A stretch of DNA of 33,690 nucleotides from CAZYCC01 sp964645985 (GTDB lineage Bacteria > Bacillota > Clostridia > Oscillospirales > CAG-272): contig CAZYCC010000012.1 in the NCBI GenBank assembly GCA_964645985.1, positions 1-33,690 on the forward strand, given 5' to 3'. Positions 7,189-16,706 of this stretch are shown here, in pieces. The notes below the pieces were generated by a model, which saw only the letters and a list, made by a program, of their open reading frames with translations, had not been told where the DNA came from and searched no databases. The position numbers and the translations under genes are program-made. Position 1 is the stretch's first letter. The number at the start of each line of letters is the position of its first letter.

Positions 7189-10100
7189 TCAGGCGGCGGG
7201 GAGAGGGTAGATAGGTGTGGCGGGATTTGCAAGGTAGGCGAGCGTGCGCGCGAGATCCTTGACGCTCGCGACACCGTCGCCGTTGACATCGACACCCGGG
7301 TCGGGCGCCGCGCTCTCACCGCTCGAGAGGGCGGTGAGCAGAGCCGACGCGTCGGCAATGGTCATCTCATGGTCGCCCGTGACATCCGGCTCGGCTACTG
7401 TGAAGGTGACTATCGTGTGGAGCGTGTAGTAGTAGGCGCCCTTCGTCGTCTTCGCTGAGCAAAGGAGAACCACCTCGCCCGCGCCGGTGGGCGTGACGAC
7501 ATTGCCGCTCGCCGTGGCGTTGCCCGAGAGCACCTGCACGGTCATCCCCGCCTTGGAGGTGCGCACCTCTTTTCCGGCATAGCTGAAGCTGTGCAGCGTC
7601 ACCGGGTTGGCGATGCGCTCCGATAGGACGGTGCCGCCATTCACCTCCGCCGTAACGGTCTTCGGCATAACGGCGAGATAGTCGGTGCGGTTGCCGGTGA
7701 TACCGGCGTGCCCGTAGGTGAGGTACTCGTAGATGAGCCCGGTTGTGCTAATCGTCCAAGTCCAAGTGGTGATACCGCGTTTGAGCGTCGCCTTGACGTA
7801 GGCGTCGTCATATTTGGAGTAGGTCGGCGCGTAGTTGGTGTTGACCGGGAGATTGAACTCCTGCACATACTTGACCGCCTCGGCGGGGTCGCTCGGGAAG
7901 GGGTTGGCGGCGTTGCTGAGGTAGCCGACCGGCATCTCGGGGTAGCTCTTTGCCATCTCGAGAACAATCGGCTCGTTGAAGGTGATCACCGTGCAGCGGT
8001 CATAGTAGTCGTATTGGTCGATGAGCGCCTTCAGCACCGGCACGATTGCCGTCTTCTGGCTCTTAATCTCGATCATGAAGCGCAGGCTGCTATCTTTGAA
8101 TTGCTCAAAGACCTCATCGAGCATCGGCATTTGGTTGCCGTACTTCTTGGTGCGCAGCTCTTTGAGCTGAGCCCGCGTGCAGTTCTCGACCGTCACGCCC
8201 TTGTCGTAGATGGCGGTGGTCGTCGCGTTATGGTTGACCGCGAGGTAGCCGTCGGTGGTGAGGTAGATGTCGATCTCCACCATCTCGGCGCCGACGCGCT
8301 CAGCGGCGATCATCGCCTCGAGCGTGTTCTCGTCCGCCTTGTTTGCGGAGACCTCAAACAGGCCCCGGTGCGCGACGTTGACCGGCATGCGCGTCATCGT
8401 CCCCTCGGGCAGATATTTCTTGCAGACGGCGTAAATCTCGGCGGTGGAGGAGGAGACGATACCGTAGCACCCCGAGAGCAGCAGCTCCACGGTAGCGCGA
8501 TCGTCCTCAAGCTCGCCCGCGTTAAGCCAAGTGGTGAGGCCTCGGTCGTTGAGCCAGTCCACGTTCTCGGCGCTGACCTTGCCCCACGGCAGAACGACGA
8601 CCTTGCAAAGGTTCGTGTTGACCGTCTTGCGCAGATCCATCAGCGCCGCGCGGTCGAGCGGGGCGGTGTATTTCGCCGTGCAGTCGAGAATGCCGCGAAT
8701 GACGTTATCGTCCTCGCGCGCCGCCTTAACGACCGCCGGGTCATCGCTCTCAATGAAGACATCCTCGTATTTCTCGGTTTTGAGATAGCCGGTGATCGCG
8801 AGAGCCGCCGCCTCGGTCCTCACATAGAAGGTCGGAATGATTTTGCTATCGAGCGCGGTGAAGATCTCCCCGATTGTCGCGAAGGGATTTTCTCCGCTCG
8901 CGTCGGTCGCCTGCAGGTCCTCGCCCATGTAGAAGATGAGATTCGCGGGTTTGACCTCGGCGGTGGTCAGCGCGGTGAGCGCCGCCTTACTCTCGACAGG
9001 CTCGGAGAAGGTGATGTCGCCGATAATGCCGGTGTCCGGCTGGGCGACCTGCACATATTCCTTGACGGTTTTCATATCCGGGTCGTAGGTGCCGTCGGTC
9101 GTCGCGTTGGCGATGACTTCCTCCTCGGTGAGGGCGCGATTATAGAAACGGAAGCCCTTGTAATCGGCGCTATGGGTTTTCGATGAGGTCTCGTTGCCGA
9201 AGATGAGGGGCGCCGTCCCGCCGATCGCCGCCTTTGCGTCTCCTGTGGCGAGCGGATGCCCGCTCACATAGATTTTTGCCTCCTTGCCGACCTCAAAGGT
9301 GACGGTCACGGTCGCGTTCTGCACGAGATTCTTGCCGTCGCTCACCTTAGCGCGCCCGGTCGTTGAGGAGGAGGTCTTCAGCTCGAGCGTGTTGTCCGAG
9401 AGGCGCAGGAAGAGCGCGAAGCTGTCGTTGCCGGCGGTGTTGAGGAAGGTGGTGTAGCTGCCGCCGACCGGTGTCACCTCGCCGAGCACCATCTCGACGG
9501 TGAAAGCGTTACCGTTGACGAGGTTTAAGAGAGCCGAAGGGAAGCTGTGCTGGGTCTTCTCGACATGATACGCGTCGTCGGTGAAGTGGCTCGCGCCGCT
9601 CGGAAGCCCCATGATGTGGTTCTCACCTTTGAGGTCGTACCAGGTTGTGCTCGCCGCGTCGTGCCCGCCGAACGTGTTCTTCTCGCCGTCATAGAGCGAG
9701 ACGAGCCCCTCGTCGACATATTCGAGCGCCGGTTTGAGGGCGGGATTGTCGACATAGCTGTTCATCGCGACCTCGCCCGCGGTAAGCGCGCGCCGGTAGA
9801 AGCGCATTCCCTTGTACAGCCCTCGGAAGAGGCGCAGCTCGTTCTCGTTGCCGATAACAAGATCTCCCGTGCCGGAGGCGTTGTTGCCATTGGTCGCGGG
9901 GGCGTTTGCCTGCGCGACAAGCGCGCCGTCGACATAGAGGCAGACCTGCCCTCCCGCCCGGAAGGTGACAGAGAGGGTGCTGTTCTTTGCCAGCTCCAGC
10001 CCTCCGTCGGCAACGGTCGGGCGATCGGCGGAGGCGATGCCGCTCGTTTTCAGAATGAGCTTGTCCATCGTCCCCATCTCGGTCTGCACATAGAGCGAGA

Positions 10101-11946
10101 AGACCTCGGTCGCAAGGTTGCTGAGGATGGGAATGTAACGGTTGGTCGCCGCGTCAAGGACGGCGAGGTCCCCCAGGGCAACCTCAACGGTGAACTCGCT
10201 CCCTTTGAGGACGCTTAGGAGATTCCCCGGCAGCACCGCCTGCTTGCCGCTGATTTGGAAGCCTTCCTCGGTGAAGTGGTTGTCATCGTCTACCGGGAGG
10301 TTCGATATAGGGTTATTGCCCCACGCGTCCTCCCATGTGGTCTCGGCGGCGTCGTGCCCCGCTCCGGTAAAGAGCGAAACGAGCCCGTCGCTGACATAGT
10401 CGGTCTCTTTCTGCCCGCCCTCAGACTGGATAGTCGCGTCCGCCGCGACATTGTGGGCAACCTCGAGCGCCGACAGCTCGCGCGTGTAGAAGCGAAAGCC
10501 CTTGTAGAGCGTGTTGCTGTCGCGGTTCGCCAAGCTATTGCCGAAGACGAACTCCGCCTTTTCTCGGTCGGAGAGGACATCGGCGTTGGCGTTCTTCGCG
10601 GGGGCGCTTCCCTGCGCTACCTGCTCGCCGTCGACATACATCGTGACTTTGCCGCTGCTTTTGTAGGTGAGAGAAATCGTCGAGTTCTCGGCGAGCTCCC
10701 GCCCGCCGGTCTCGACCTTCGGACGATCGGCGGTGTCGACGCCCGAGGTCTTAAAGTAGAGGATGTCGAGGGGATCCTCGCTGCCGCTTGCCTTCGTTTG
10801 AACGTAGAAGGCAAGTTTCTCACTATTCGTGTCGCCCTGATCTGCATACAGGAAGGTGATATAATTGTTGCCGCTTGACGGCGTTTCGCGCGCCTCGGTG
10901 ATGTCGCCGAGACGCACCTCGAGAGTGAACTCCTCGCCGCTGACCGCCTCGAGCAGCGGCAGAGGCAACTTGTGCTTGGTCTTGACCGAGCGCCAGCCCT
11001 CCGCCTCAAAGCCGACGCCGGTCCCCTCATCGGGCGTGAGGCCGATGATGTCGTTCTCGCCCCACTCATCCTCCCAGGTGGTGTCCTTCGCCGCGTGCCC
11101 GACGCCGTTAAAGAGCGAGACGAGCCCGTCGGTGATGTAGTCGCCGCGCAATGTTTTCGTATAGGTAGGCTCTCCGCCCCCGTCGACGGCGTAGTTCGAG
11201 GCGACCTCGCCCGCCGAGAGCGCCTTGCTGTAGAAACGGAATCCCTTGAAGAGCGTGTCGGAGGTCTTCGCCGGGTCGTCCTCGCCGAAGGCGAGCGTCG
11301 TCCCTTGGGTATTTTCATTGGTGAAGGGGGCGGCGGCGCTCGACATCAGCTTGCCGTTCTGGTAGAGGTTGCACTGCCCGCCCGCGCGGAAGGTCACCGT
11401 AATCGTGGAGTTGGCGACGATTTTTTCGCTCTCCCCGGCGATGGTCGGGCAGCCGCTCGCGCGCGCGAGGCCCGATGCCTTCGCGAAGAATTTCCCGTAG
11501 GACGGCTGATAGTACAGGCAGAACTTTTCGCTTGTCAGTCCGCCGTTGTTGGCGATGAAAGTGGCGTAAGTGGAGCCGTGCAGCGTCACGTCGCCGAGCA
11601 CCATCTCGAAGCTGTACTCCTCGCCTTTGAGCACGTCAAGCAGAGCGGTCGGCATCTCGTGCTTGCTGTCGACGACATGCCAGCCATCGCCTGTCCAGCC
11701 GACCCCGGTGTCGGGGTTTGCCACAAGGCCGGTGATGTCGTTCTCGCCGGCAAGGTCCTCCCATACGGTGTCGTCCTCGCCGTGGCTGCCCCCCTCAAAG
11801 AGCGAGACGAGCCCGTCGGTAATGTACTTGGTATCGGGTGCAGCCGTCTCTCTCGCCGCGATCGGCAGAGCCGGCAGCAGCTGCACGAGCATCGCAAGGA
11901 GTAGCAGCAGCGCCCCTCCCTTGCAGATTTTATGCGAGTGTTTCAC
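7189..11946 (-). CDS. Secreted multidomain protein: 4 LamG-like modules, GDPD, dockerin
   Basis: A signal peptide (residues 1-31: KHSHKICKGG, then a Leu-rich core ending PIAA) directs export. Four concanavalin-like (LamG) modules start near Y41, Y270, Y517 and Y743. Each opens with Y[IV]xxGLVSL[FY] and closes with YKG[FM]RFY..[AE]L. Residues about 950-1190 look like a decayed phosphodiesterase barrel. An intact GDPD domain follows, with HRG at 1193, ENT, EIDIYLTTDG and NHN (H1239), the residues needed for metal-dependent glycerophosphodiester hydrolysis. Residues 1521-1575 form a type-I-like dockerin: two calcium loops, DVTGDHEMTIAD and DVNGDGVASVKD. The start is GTG at 11946 behind a strong AGGAGGG; the frame continues upstream without signal character. 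It has its own promoter and terminator. The role is inferred: a cell-surface or complex-bound enzyme acting on teichoic-acid-like or lipid-derived glycerophosphodiesters, or on glycans bound by the LamG modules. No cohesin is in the window. Confidence 0.88.
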   Translation of the reverse strand: MKHSHKICKGGALLLLLAMLVQLLPALPIAARETAAPDTKYITDGLVSLFEGGSHGEDDTVWEDLAGENDITGLVANPDTGVGWTGDGWHVVDSKHEMPTALLDVLKGEEYSFEMVLGDVTLHGSTYATFIANNGGLTSEKFCLYYQPSYGKFFAKASGLARASGCPTIAGESEKIVANSTITVTFRAGGQCNLYQNGKLMSSAAAPFTNENTQGTTLAFGEDDPAKTSDTLFKGFRFYSKALSAGEVASNYAVDGGGEPTYTKTLRGDYITDGLVSLFNGVGHAAKDTTWEDEWGENDIIGLTPDEGTGVGFEAEGWRSVKTKHKLPLPLLEAVSGEEFTLEVRLGDITEARETPSSGNNYITFLYADQGDTNSEKLAFYVQTKASGSEDPLDILYFKTSGVDTADRPKVETGGRELAENSTISLTYKSSGKVTMYVDGEQVAQGSAPAKNANADVLSDREKAEFVFGNSLANRDSNTLYKGFRFYTRELSALEVAHNVAADATIQSEGGQKETDYVSDGLVSLFTGAGHDAAETTWEDAWGNNPISNLPVDDDNHFTEEGFQISGKQAVLPGNLLSVLKGSEFTVEVALGDLAVLDAATNRYIPILSNLATEVFSLYVQTEMGTMDKLILKTSGIASADRPTVADGGLELAKNSTLSVTFRAGGQVCLYVDGALVAQANAPATNGNNASGTGDLVIGNENELRLFRGLYKGMRFYRRALTAGEVAMNSYVDNPALKPALEYVDEGLVSLYDGEKNTFGGHDAASTTWYDLKGENHIMGLPSGASHFTDDAYHVEKTQHSFPSALLNLVNGNAFTVEMVLGEVTPVGGSYTTFLNTAGNDSFALFLRLSDNTLELKTSSSTTGRAKVSDGKNLVQNATVTVTFEVGKEAKIYVSGHPLATGDAKAAIGGTAPLIFGNETSSKTHSADYKGFRFYNRALTEEEVIANATTDGTYDPDMKTVKEYVQVAQPDTGIIGDITFSEPVESKAALTALTTAEVKPANLIFYMGEDLQATDASGENPFATIGEIFTALDSKIIPTFYVRTEAAALAITGYLKTEKYEDVFIESDDPAVVKAAREDDNVIRGILDCTAKYTAPLDRAALMDLRKTVNTNLCKVVVLPWGKVSAENVDWLNDRGLTTWLNAGELEDDRATVELLLSGCYGIVSSSTAEIYAVCKKYLPEGTMTRMPVNVAHRGLFEVSANKADENTLEAMIAAERVGAEMVEIDIYLTTDGYLAVNHNATTTAIYDKGVTVENCTRAQLKELRTKKYGNQMPMLDEVFEQFKDSSLRFMIEIKSQKTAIVPVLKALIDQYDYYDRCTVITFNEPIVLEMAKSYPEMPVGYLSNAANPFPSDPAEAVKYVQEFNLPVNTNYAPTYSKYDDAYVKATLKRGITTWTWTISTTGLIYEYLTYGHAGITGNRTDYLAVMPKTVTAEVNGGTVLSERIANPVTLHSFSYAGKEVRTSKAGMTVQVLSGNATASGNVVTPTGAGEVVLLCSAKTTKGAYYYTLHTIVTFTVAEPDVTGDHEMTIADASALLTALSSGESAAPDPGVDVNGDGVASVKDLARTLAYLANPATPIYPLPAA
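9105..11826 (-). repeat. Four diverged tandem LamG-coding modules (about 0.7 kb each)
   Basis: The module starts are visible at DNA level as near copies of AGAGCGAGACGAGCCCGTCG (plus strand) ending near 11826, 11139, 10398 and 9720. Spacing is 680-740 bp. Divergence inside the modules is substantial, so this is old domain duplication rather than a recent expansion. Confidence 0.8.
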
Positions 11947-11952
11947 AATAGT

Positions 11953-11959
11953 CCCTCCT
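11953..11959 (-). promoter_or_regulatory. Strong Shine-Dalgarno that fixes a GTG start
   Basis: AGGAGGG lies 6 nt before GTG (minus strand). It decides for GTG at 11946, which leads straight into the signal peptide, over the upstream in-frame start. Confidence 0.85.
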
Positions 11960-12011
11960 GAGAATAGTCTCGGTTCCCGAGGCGCCCGTCGGCGCAAATA
12001 TCTACGAGTGA

Positions 12012-12040
12012 ATTCTACACGAAAAAAGTGCAAAAGTCAA
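12012..12040 (-). promoter_or_regulatory. Promoter of the LamG-GDPD-dockerin gene
   Basis: On the minus strand: -35 TTGACT (12035-12040), 17-nt spacer, -10 TAGAAT (12012-12017). The 5' leader would be about 60 nt. The -35 hexamer is the same as that of the upstream lipoprotein gene. Confidence 0.85.
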
Positions 12041-12171
12041 GCGCAAAGCGCGCGGTGGCGGAAAAAAGACAAATCGAGCAAAACTTTTCGCAGCGTAAGC
12101 GGGGCGGGGGAGGCGGTAACCTTTCCCCCCTCTCGCGGGATAAACCGATACGCCCCGGCGATGGCTCGCAC

Positions 12172-13242
12172 TCAGGGCGCGCCGGTGACCTCCACCTCGG
12201 TGTAGCCCGCCCAAGTGCCGCTCGTCTTGTCTGTGACAAAGCCGGTGAGGACAAGGCTGCGCGAGCGCACTCCGCCGAGATCAAAGCTCTGCGGCTCGGA
12301 GGAGCGCACCGGGTGAATGACCGTGCTGCTGCCGTCCGAGAAGAGTACCGTCACCTCCGAAAAGTAGGCATCGTGATTGGTACTAAAATCGGCGCGCAGG
12401 TAAAGCGTCAGCGTGGAGAGCGTCATCTCCTCGCCGAAGTCGAGCGTCAGGTTATCGTCCTCACGAACGTGCTCCGCCGTCCCCCATGACTGGTAGGGAT
12501 AGGTGCCGTGCCCGGTGTTGCGCTTGATGCCGTCAAGGACATTGTGCGCGCCGAACTCGGCGGCGTTATACTGATTGTTTGAGCTCGCGTGCGGGAAGAC
12601 ACCCTCGGAGAAGTTGCCGTCGTAGGGGTTGCAGGCGATGTTGCGGGGCGCGGCGAGCTCCTCCTCGTCTGGGATACGCGCGGTGATGATATTCTCGACA
12701 TTGTAAAAGGCGGAGGGCAGGTAGCTTTTGCCGCCCTGCGGGACGGTGTAGACAAGCTCTCCCTGCGGCAGAGTGAGCAGCGCCTCCCCGGTCTTCTCGC
12801 AGAGCGAGAGGGCGACATGAGTGGGAGCCGTGGAGCCGTCCCGCGAGGTCAGCGTGAGCGTAATCTTGTCTCCCGCACGGTATTCTCTGCCGGGGAAGAG
12901 CGTCACCGCCCCCTCTCCCTCCTCGATGATGCTGCTCTTGCCGTCGGCCCCGGCGAAGGTCAGCGTAATCACTATCCCGGCAGACGAGCTGTCGCTCGCC
13001 GCATCGAGATCCCCGGACATGGCGGGGGAGACCGGGGGCAGATCGCCCGCCGGGAGATCATCCCCGCCGCTCGCGGCGGGGGTATCGGGATCGGCGGGGG
13101 TTTTGTCCCCCGCGGGAGGGGCGGGGGTCTGCGCGGCGCCGCCGGGCGCCTCGGTCTTGCCGCCGCAGGAGAGAATAGCGAGCGCGCAGAGCAGCGCGAG
13201 CCAAAGCGCAAGGGCGCGCGCGAGGGGATGACAGTGTTTCAT
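12172..13242 (-). CDS. Lipoprotein with C-terminal discoidin-like (F5/8C-like) domain
   Basis: A 356-residue secreted lipoprotein. A hydrophobic signal ends in the lipobox I-L-S-C26, so it should be lipid-anchored outside the membrane. Residues about 27-80 form a Pro/Ala/Gly/Asp-rich linker. About 84-185 is a beta-rich region (VITLTFAGADGK, DKITLTLTS). The C-terminal part, about 200-356, has features of a discoidin/carbohydrate-binding fold: NVLDGIKRNTGHG, DNLTLDFGEEMTLSTLTLYLR, and a final LVLTGF...TEVEV strand. ATG at MKHCHPL follows AAGGA at good spacing. Its first residues (MKHCH) resemble those of the downstream secreted protein (VKHSH). No catalytic motif is seen; glycan binding is inferred. 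No terminator was found before the next gene's promoter. Confidence 0.82.
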   Translation of the reverse strand: MKHCHPLARALALWLALLCALAILSCGGKTEAPGGAAQTPAPPAGDKTPADPDTPAASGGDDLPAGDLPPVSPAMSGDLDAASDSSSAGIVITLTFAGADGKSSIIEEGEGAVTLFPGREYRAGDKITLTLTSRDGSTAPTHVALSLCEKTGEALLTLPQGELVYTVPQGGKSYLPSAFYNVENIITARIPDEEELAAPRNIACNPYDGNFSEGVFPHASSNNQYNAAEFGAHNVLDGIKRNTGHGTYPYQSWGTAEHVREDDNLTLDFGEEMTLSTLTLYLRADFSTNHDAYFSEVTVLFSDGSSTVIHPVRSSEPQSFDLGGVRSRSLVLTGFVTDKTSGTWAGYTEVEVTGAP

Positions 13243-13354
13243 AAATGTTCCTTTTTGACCGCAGATAGGGGATTTCTCGGGGCAAACTCGGCGTGCGGCG
13301 CGCAAAACATCGGTTTTTTTCTCAAAAAAACCATAGAGAGTTCACACCGCGTTT

Positions 13355-13382
13355 ATTTTACCACAGTATACTGAAAAGTCAA
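13355..13382 (-). promoter_or_regulatory. Promoter of the lipoprotein gene
   Basis: Minus strand: -35 TTGACT (13377-13382), 16-nt spacer, -10 TAAAAT (13355-13360) preceded by TGG (extended -10). The spacer holds the palindrome CAGTATACTG, so a TATACT also exists on the plus strand toward the activase gene, but without a good -35 at normal spacing. Confidence 0.8.
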
Positions 13383-13593
13383 GCTGGAGAAAAAATCGGC
13401 GCGTCGGGGAGGTTGCGCGGCGCGGGCCGGTCGGGCGAGAGCGGGGAAGCGGAGGCGGGCGGCGCAACAAAGTGCGAAAAGCCGCGGCGAGACCGCCCCT
13501 CCTCGCGGCGGGCAAACCGGCGCGCGATTCCCTTCCCCGTGAAAAAGCGCGAGGGGAGCGTGGCGCTGCTTTTCGAGTGATTTTTCGATTTTT
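13383..13593. other. Upstream region of the activase gene
   Basis: About 210 GC-rich nt between the lipoprotein promoter and the activase ATG. I find no convincing plus-strand promoter; TATACT at 13367-13372 is the best -10 but lacks a -35. No Shine-Dalgarno precedes the ATG. Confidence 0.4.
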
Positions 13594-16500
13594 ATGGCTG
13601 AAAGCGAGAATCGGTTCGCGGTGGGGGCGGGAGTGCGAGTGGGGCTGGATGTCGGCTCGACGACGACCAAGCTCGTCATTTTTCGAGATGGGGAGATCGT
13701 CTATCAAAAGTACGAGCGGCACCACGCCGCCGTGCGGCAAAAGACCCTCTCGATGCTGCGCGAGAGCGAGGTGCAAGCCACCCTTGCCTCCTCGCCTTTT
13801 CGCGTCGCGCTCTCCGGCTCCGCCGGGATGGGCATCGCCGAGAGCGCGGGCATTCCCTTCGTGCAGGAGGTCTTCGCGACCGGGGAGCTGGTCAAGCGAA
13901 CCGAGCCGGATACCGCCGCTGTCATTGAGCTGGGCGGCGAGGACGCGAAAATTATCTTTTTCAAGGGCGGGGTCGATGAGCGGATGAACGGCTCCTGCGC
14001 GGGGGGGACCGGCGCCTTCATCGACCAGATGGCGACCCTGCTCAACCTCACCCCGGACGAGCTTGACGAGCTGTCGCTGCGCCACGAGCGCATCTACCCG
14101 ATCGCCTCGCGCTGCGGCGTTTTCGCCAAGTCCGACATTCAGCCGCTCATCAATCAAGGGGCGCGCAAGGAGGACATTGCGGCGAGCATCTATCAGTCGG
14201 TCGTTAACCAAACGATCTCCGGGCTTGCCGGCGGCAGGCGCCTCGAGGGTCTCGGGAAAATCCTCTTCCTCGGCGGGCCGCTCTACTACGACAAGGGCTT
14301 GCGCGAGCACTTCGTGCAGACCCTGCACTTATCGCCGCAAGACGCCGTCTTCCCCGACTACTCGCTCTTTGCCGTCGCCATCGGCGCGGCGCTCTACGCC
14401 GACAAGAGCGGCGAGGAAACAACCTTCGATGAGCTCATTAAGCGTCTTGAAAAGGCGGCCGCGGGAGCGCCCGCGACCGTGCGCCTGCCGCCGCTCTTTT
14501 CCTCGCGGGAGGAATACGACGCCTTCCGCGCGCGCCACGCCGCCGCGACCGTGCCGCAGGAGGACATCGCGCTCTACCGCGGGAGGGCATGGCTCGGCAT
14601 CGACTGCGGCTCGACGACGACTAAGCTCGCGCTCATCGGCGAGGAGAGGCAGATCCTCCACACCTACTACAGCTCGAACCGCGGGGGGCCGGTGGAGCTG
14701 CTGCGCGAGCAGCTGCTGCGCCTGCGTGACCTGTGCGGCGAGCGCATTAGAATCTGTGGCAGCGCGGTGACAGGCTACGGCGAGGAGCTCATTCGCCACG
14801 CCTTCGGCGTTGACCTCGGTATCGTCGAGACGATCGCCCACTTCACCGCGGCGGAGCATTTCTGCCCGCAGGTCGACTTCATCCTCGACATCGGCGGGCA
14901 GGACATCAAGTGTTTTCGCGTGCGCGGCGGCGCGATCGATAGCATTATGCTAAACGAGGCCTGCTCGTCCGGCTGCGGCAGCTTCATTGAGACCTTCGCG
15001 CATTCGCTCGGCTACGAGCCGGAGGACTTCGCGCGCGCCGCGCTCTTCGCGCCCGCCCCGGTCGACCTCGGATCGCGCTGCACCGTTTTTATGAACTCCT
15101 CGGTCAAGCAGGCGCAGAAGGACGGCGCGACGGTCGAGGAGATTTCGGCGGGCATTGCCGTCAGCGTCGTGAAGAACGCGGTGTACAAGGTCATCCGCGC
15201 GGCAGACCCCGCCGATCTCGGAGAGCATATCGTCGTGCAAGGGGGGACCTTCCTCTCGGACGCGGTGCTGCGCGCCTTCGAGCGCGAGATGGGGCGGCAG
15301 GTCATCCGCCCGGCGATAGCGGGTCTCATGGGCGCGTACGGCGCCGCGCTCTATGCGCGCGACACGCTCACGGAGAGCTCACTCATTTCGCGGGAGGCGC
15401 TCGAGCGCTTCACGCACAGTGCGCGATCGGCGGTCTGCGGGGGGTGCGCCAACCACTGCAACCTGACGGTAAACCTCTTCCCCGGAGGGGTGCGCTTTAT
15501 CTCGGGGAACAAGTGCGAGAAGGGCGAGGGCAAGGCGCAAAGCGAGCAAAATACTCTCCCTAACCTCTACGAGACTAAGCGCGCTCTGCTCGCCACACTC
15601 TCCCCGGTCGCGGGCAGGAGGGGAGCGACAATCGGGCTGCCGCTGTGCCTATCGAACTATGAGCTTGCGCCTCTCTGGTACGGGGTGTTCACAAACCTCG
15701 GGTTCGGCGTGCGCTTTTCACAGCCCTCGACGCGCGCCACCTATGAGCGCGGGCAGTACACCATCCCCTCGGACACCGCCTGCTACCCCGCGAAGATTAT
15801 GCACGGGCATATCGAGGAGCTGATTGCCGACGGGGTGGACCTCATCTTTTACCCGTGCCTAACCTACAATATCGACGAGGGGCGCGGCGACAATCACTAT
15901 AACTGCCCGGTCGTCGCCTATTACGCGGAACTGCTCCACGCGAACCTCGACGACCTGCGCGACGGCAAAACGCGCCTGCTCTACCCCTATCTCAACATCA
16001 ATAATCAAAAGGAGCTTGCGCGCGAGCTGACCCTCGCCCTGCGGGACCTCCCTGACCCCCCGCGCGAGCGGGAGGTGCGCGAGGCGGTCGCGGCGGGCTT
16101 CGCCCTCTATGAGGAGCACCGCGCCGCCGTGCGGGAGGCGGGGGAGGCGGCGCTCGCCGACGCACGCGCGCGCGGCGGGCGGGTGATGGTGCTCGCCGGG
16201 CGGCCCTACCACATCGATCAGGAGATCTGCCACGGCATCGACCGCCTTGCGACCCGGCTCGGCTTCACCGTCGTCTCGGAGGACAGCGTCTCGCACCTCT
16301 CGCCGATGCCGCGCGTGCGCGTGCTCAATCAGTGGACCTACCACGCGCGCCTCTACGCGGCGGCAAACTATGTCGCCACGCACGATGACTGCTGTCTCGT
16401 GCAGCTGGTCTCCTTCGGATGCGGGGTGGACGCCATCACGACAGACGAGGTGCGATCTATCCTCGAGGGCGCCGGCAAACTGTACACGCAAATCAAAATC

Positions 16501-16605
16501 GACGAGGTGACCAACCTCGGCGCGGTCAACATCCGCCTACGGAGCCTCCTCGGCACGCTCGAGCGCCGCGAGGGGAAACTCGCGCCGCGCCGCACCTCCG
16601 CGTGA
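13594..16605 (+). CDS. Double-domain acyl-CoA dehydratase activase-related protein
   Basis: A 1003-residue protein with two BadF/HgdC-type ASKHA ATPase domains and a DUF2229-like C-terminal region. Domain 1 has the phosphate loop GLDVGSTTTK at 17-26, SCAGGTG near 131 and SRCGVF near 170. Domain 2 has GIDCGSTTTK near 334-343, EACSSGCGSF near 453 and SRCTVF near 490. Each half thus keeps the two Cys that hold the bridging [4Fe-4S] in HgdC, so one chain could mimic the HgdC dimer. The C-terminal part has DTACYP, FYPCLTYN and SFGCGVD. The family hydrolyses ATP to drive a low-potential electron into a 2-hydroxyacyl-CoA dehydratase or double-cubane protein. Homologues are often one chain of about 1400 residues that also includes the next gene's domain. 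No Shine-Dalgarno; the leader is U-rich (TTTTTCGATTTTT-ATG). Substrate unknown. Confidence 0.88.
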   Translation: MAESENRFAVGAGVRVGLDVGSTTTKLVIFRDGEIVYQKYERHHAAVRQKTLSMLRESEVQATLASSPFRVALSGSAGMGIAESAGIPFVQEVFATGELVKRTEPDTAAVIELGGEDAKIIFFKGGVDERMNGSCAGGTGAFIDQMATLLNLTPDELDELSLRHERIYPIASRCGVFAKSDIQPLINQGARKEDIAASIYQSVVNQTISGLAGGRRLEGLGKILFLGGPLYYDKGLREHFVQTLHLSPQDAVFPDYSLFAVAIGAALYADKSGEETTFDELIKRLEKAAAGAPATVRLPPLFSSREEYDAFRARHAAATVPQEDIALYRGRAWLGIDCGSTTTKLALIGEERQILHTYYSSNRGGPVELLREQLLRLRDLCGERIRICGSAVTGYGEELIRHAFGVDLGIVETIAHFTAAEHFCPQVDFILDIGGQDIKCFRVRGGAIDSIMLNEACSSGCGSFIETFAHSLGYEPEDFARAALFAPAPVDLGSRCTVFMNSSVKQAQKDGATVEEISAGIAVSVVKNAVYKVIRAADPADLGEHIVVQGGTFLSDAVLRAFEREMGRQVIRPAIAGLMGAYGAALYARDTLTESSLISREALERFTHSARSAVCGGCANHCNLTVNLFPGGVRFISGNKCEKGEGKAQSEQNTLPNLYETKRALLATLSPVAGRRGATIGLPLCLSNYELAPLWYGVFTNLGFGVRFSQPSTRATYERGQYTIPSDTACYPAKIMHGHIEELIADGVDLIFYPCLTYNIDEGRGDNHYNCPVVAYYAELLHANLDDLRDGKTRLLYPYLNINNQKELARELTLALRDLPDPPREREVREAVAAGFALYEEHRAAVREAGEAALADARARGGRVMVLAGRPYHIDQEICHGIDRLATRLGFTVVSEDSVSHLSPMPRVRVLNQWTYHARLYAAANYVATHDDCCLVQLVSFGCGVDAITTDEVRSILEGAGKLYTQIKIDEVTNLGAVNIRLRSLLGTLERREGKLAPRRTSA

Positions 16606-16706
16606 GGGGAGCGCGCATCCTCGGCAAGCGCTCCCACTCCCTTCGCTTGCAAAAGATCCGCGCCCTCCTAAGGGTGAAATAACCCCGGCGCGGGAGGGTG
16701 CGGCGC

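Noticed and set aside
13341..13372. A plus-strand promoter TTCACA...TATACT for the activase gene.
   Set aside because: The spacer would be 20 nt and the -35 is poor; the TATACT arises from a palindrome within the minus-strand promoter.
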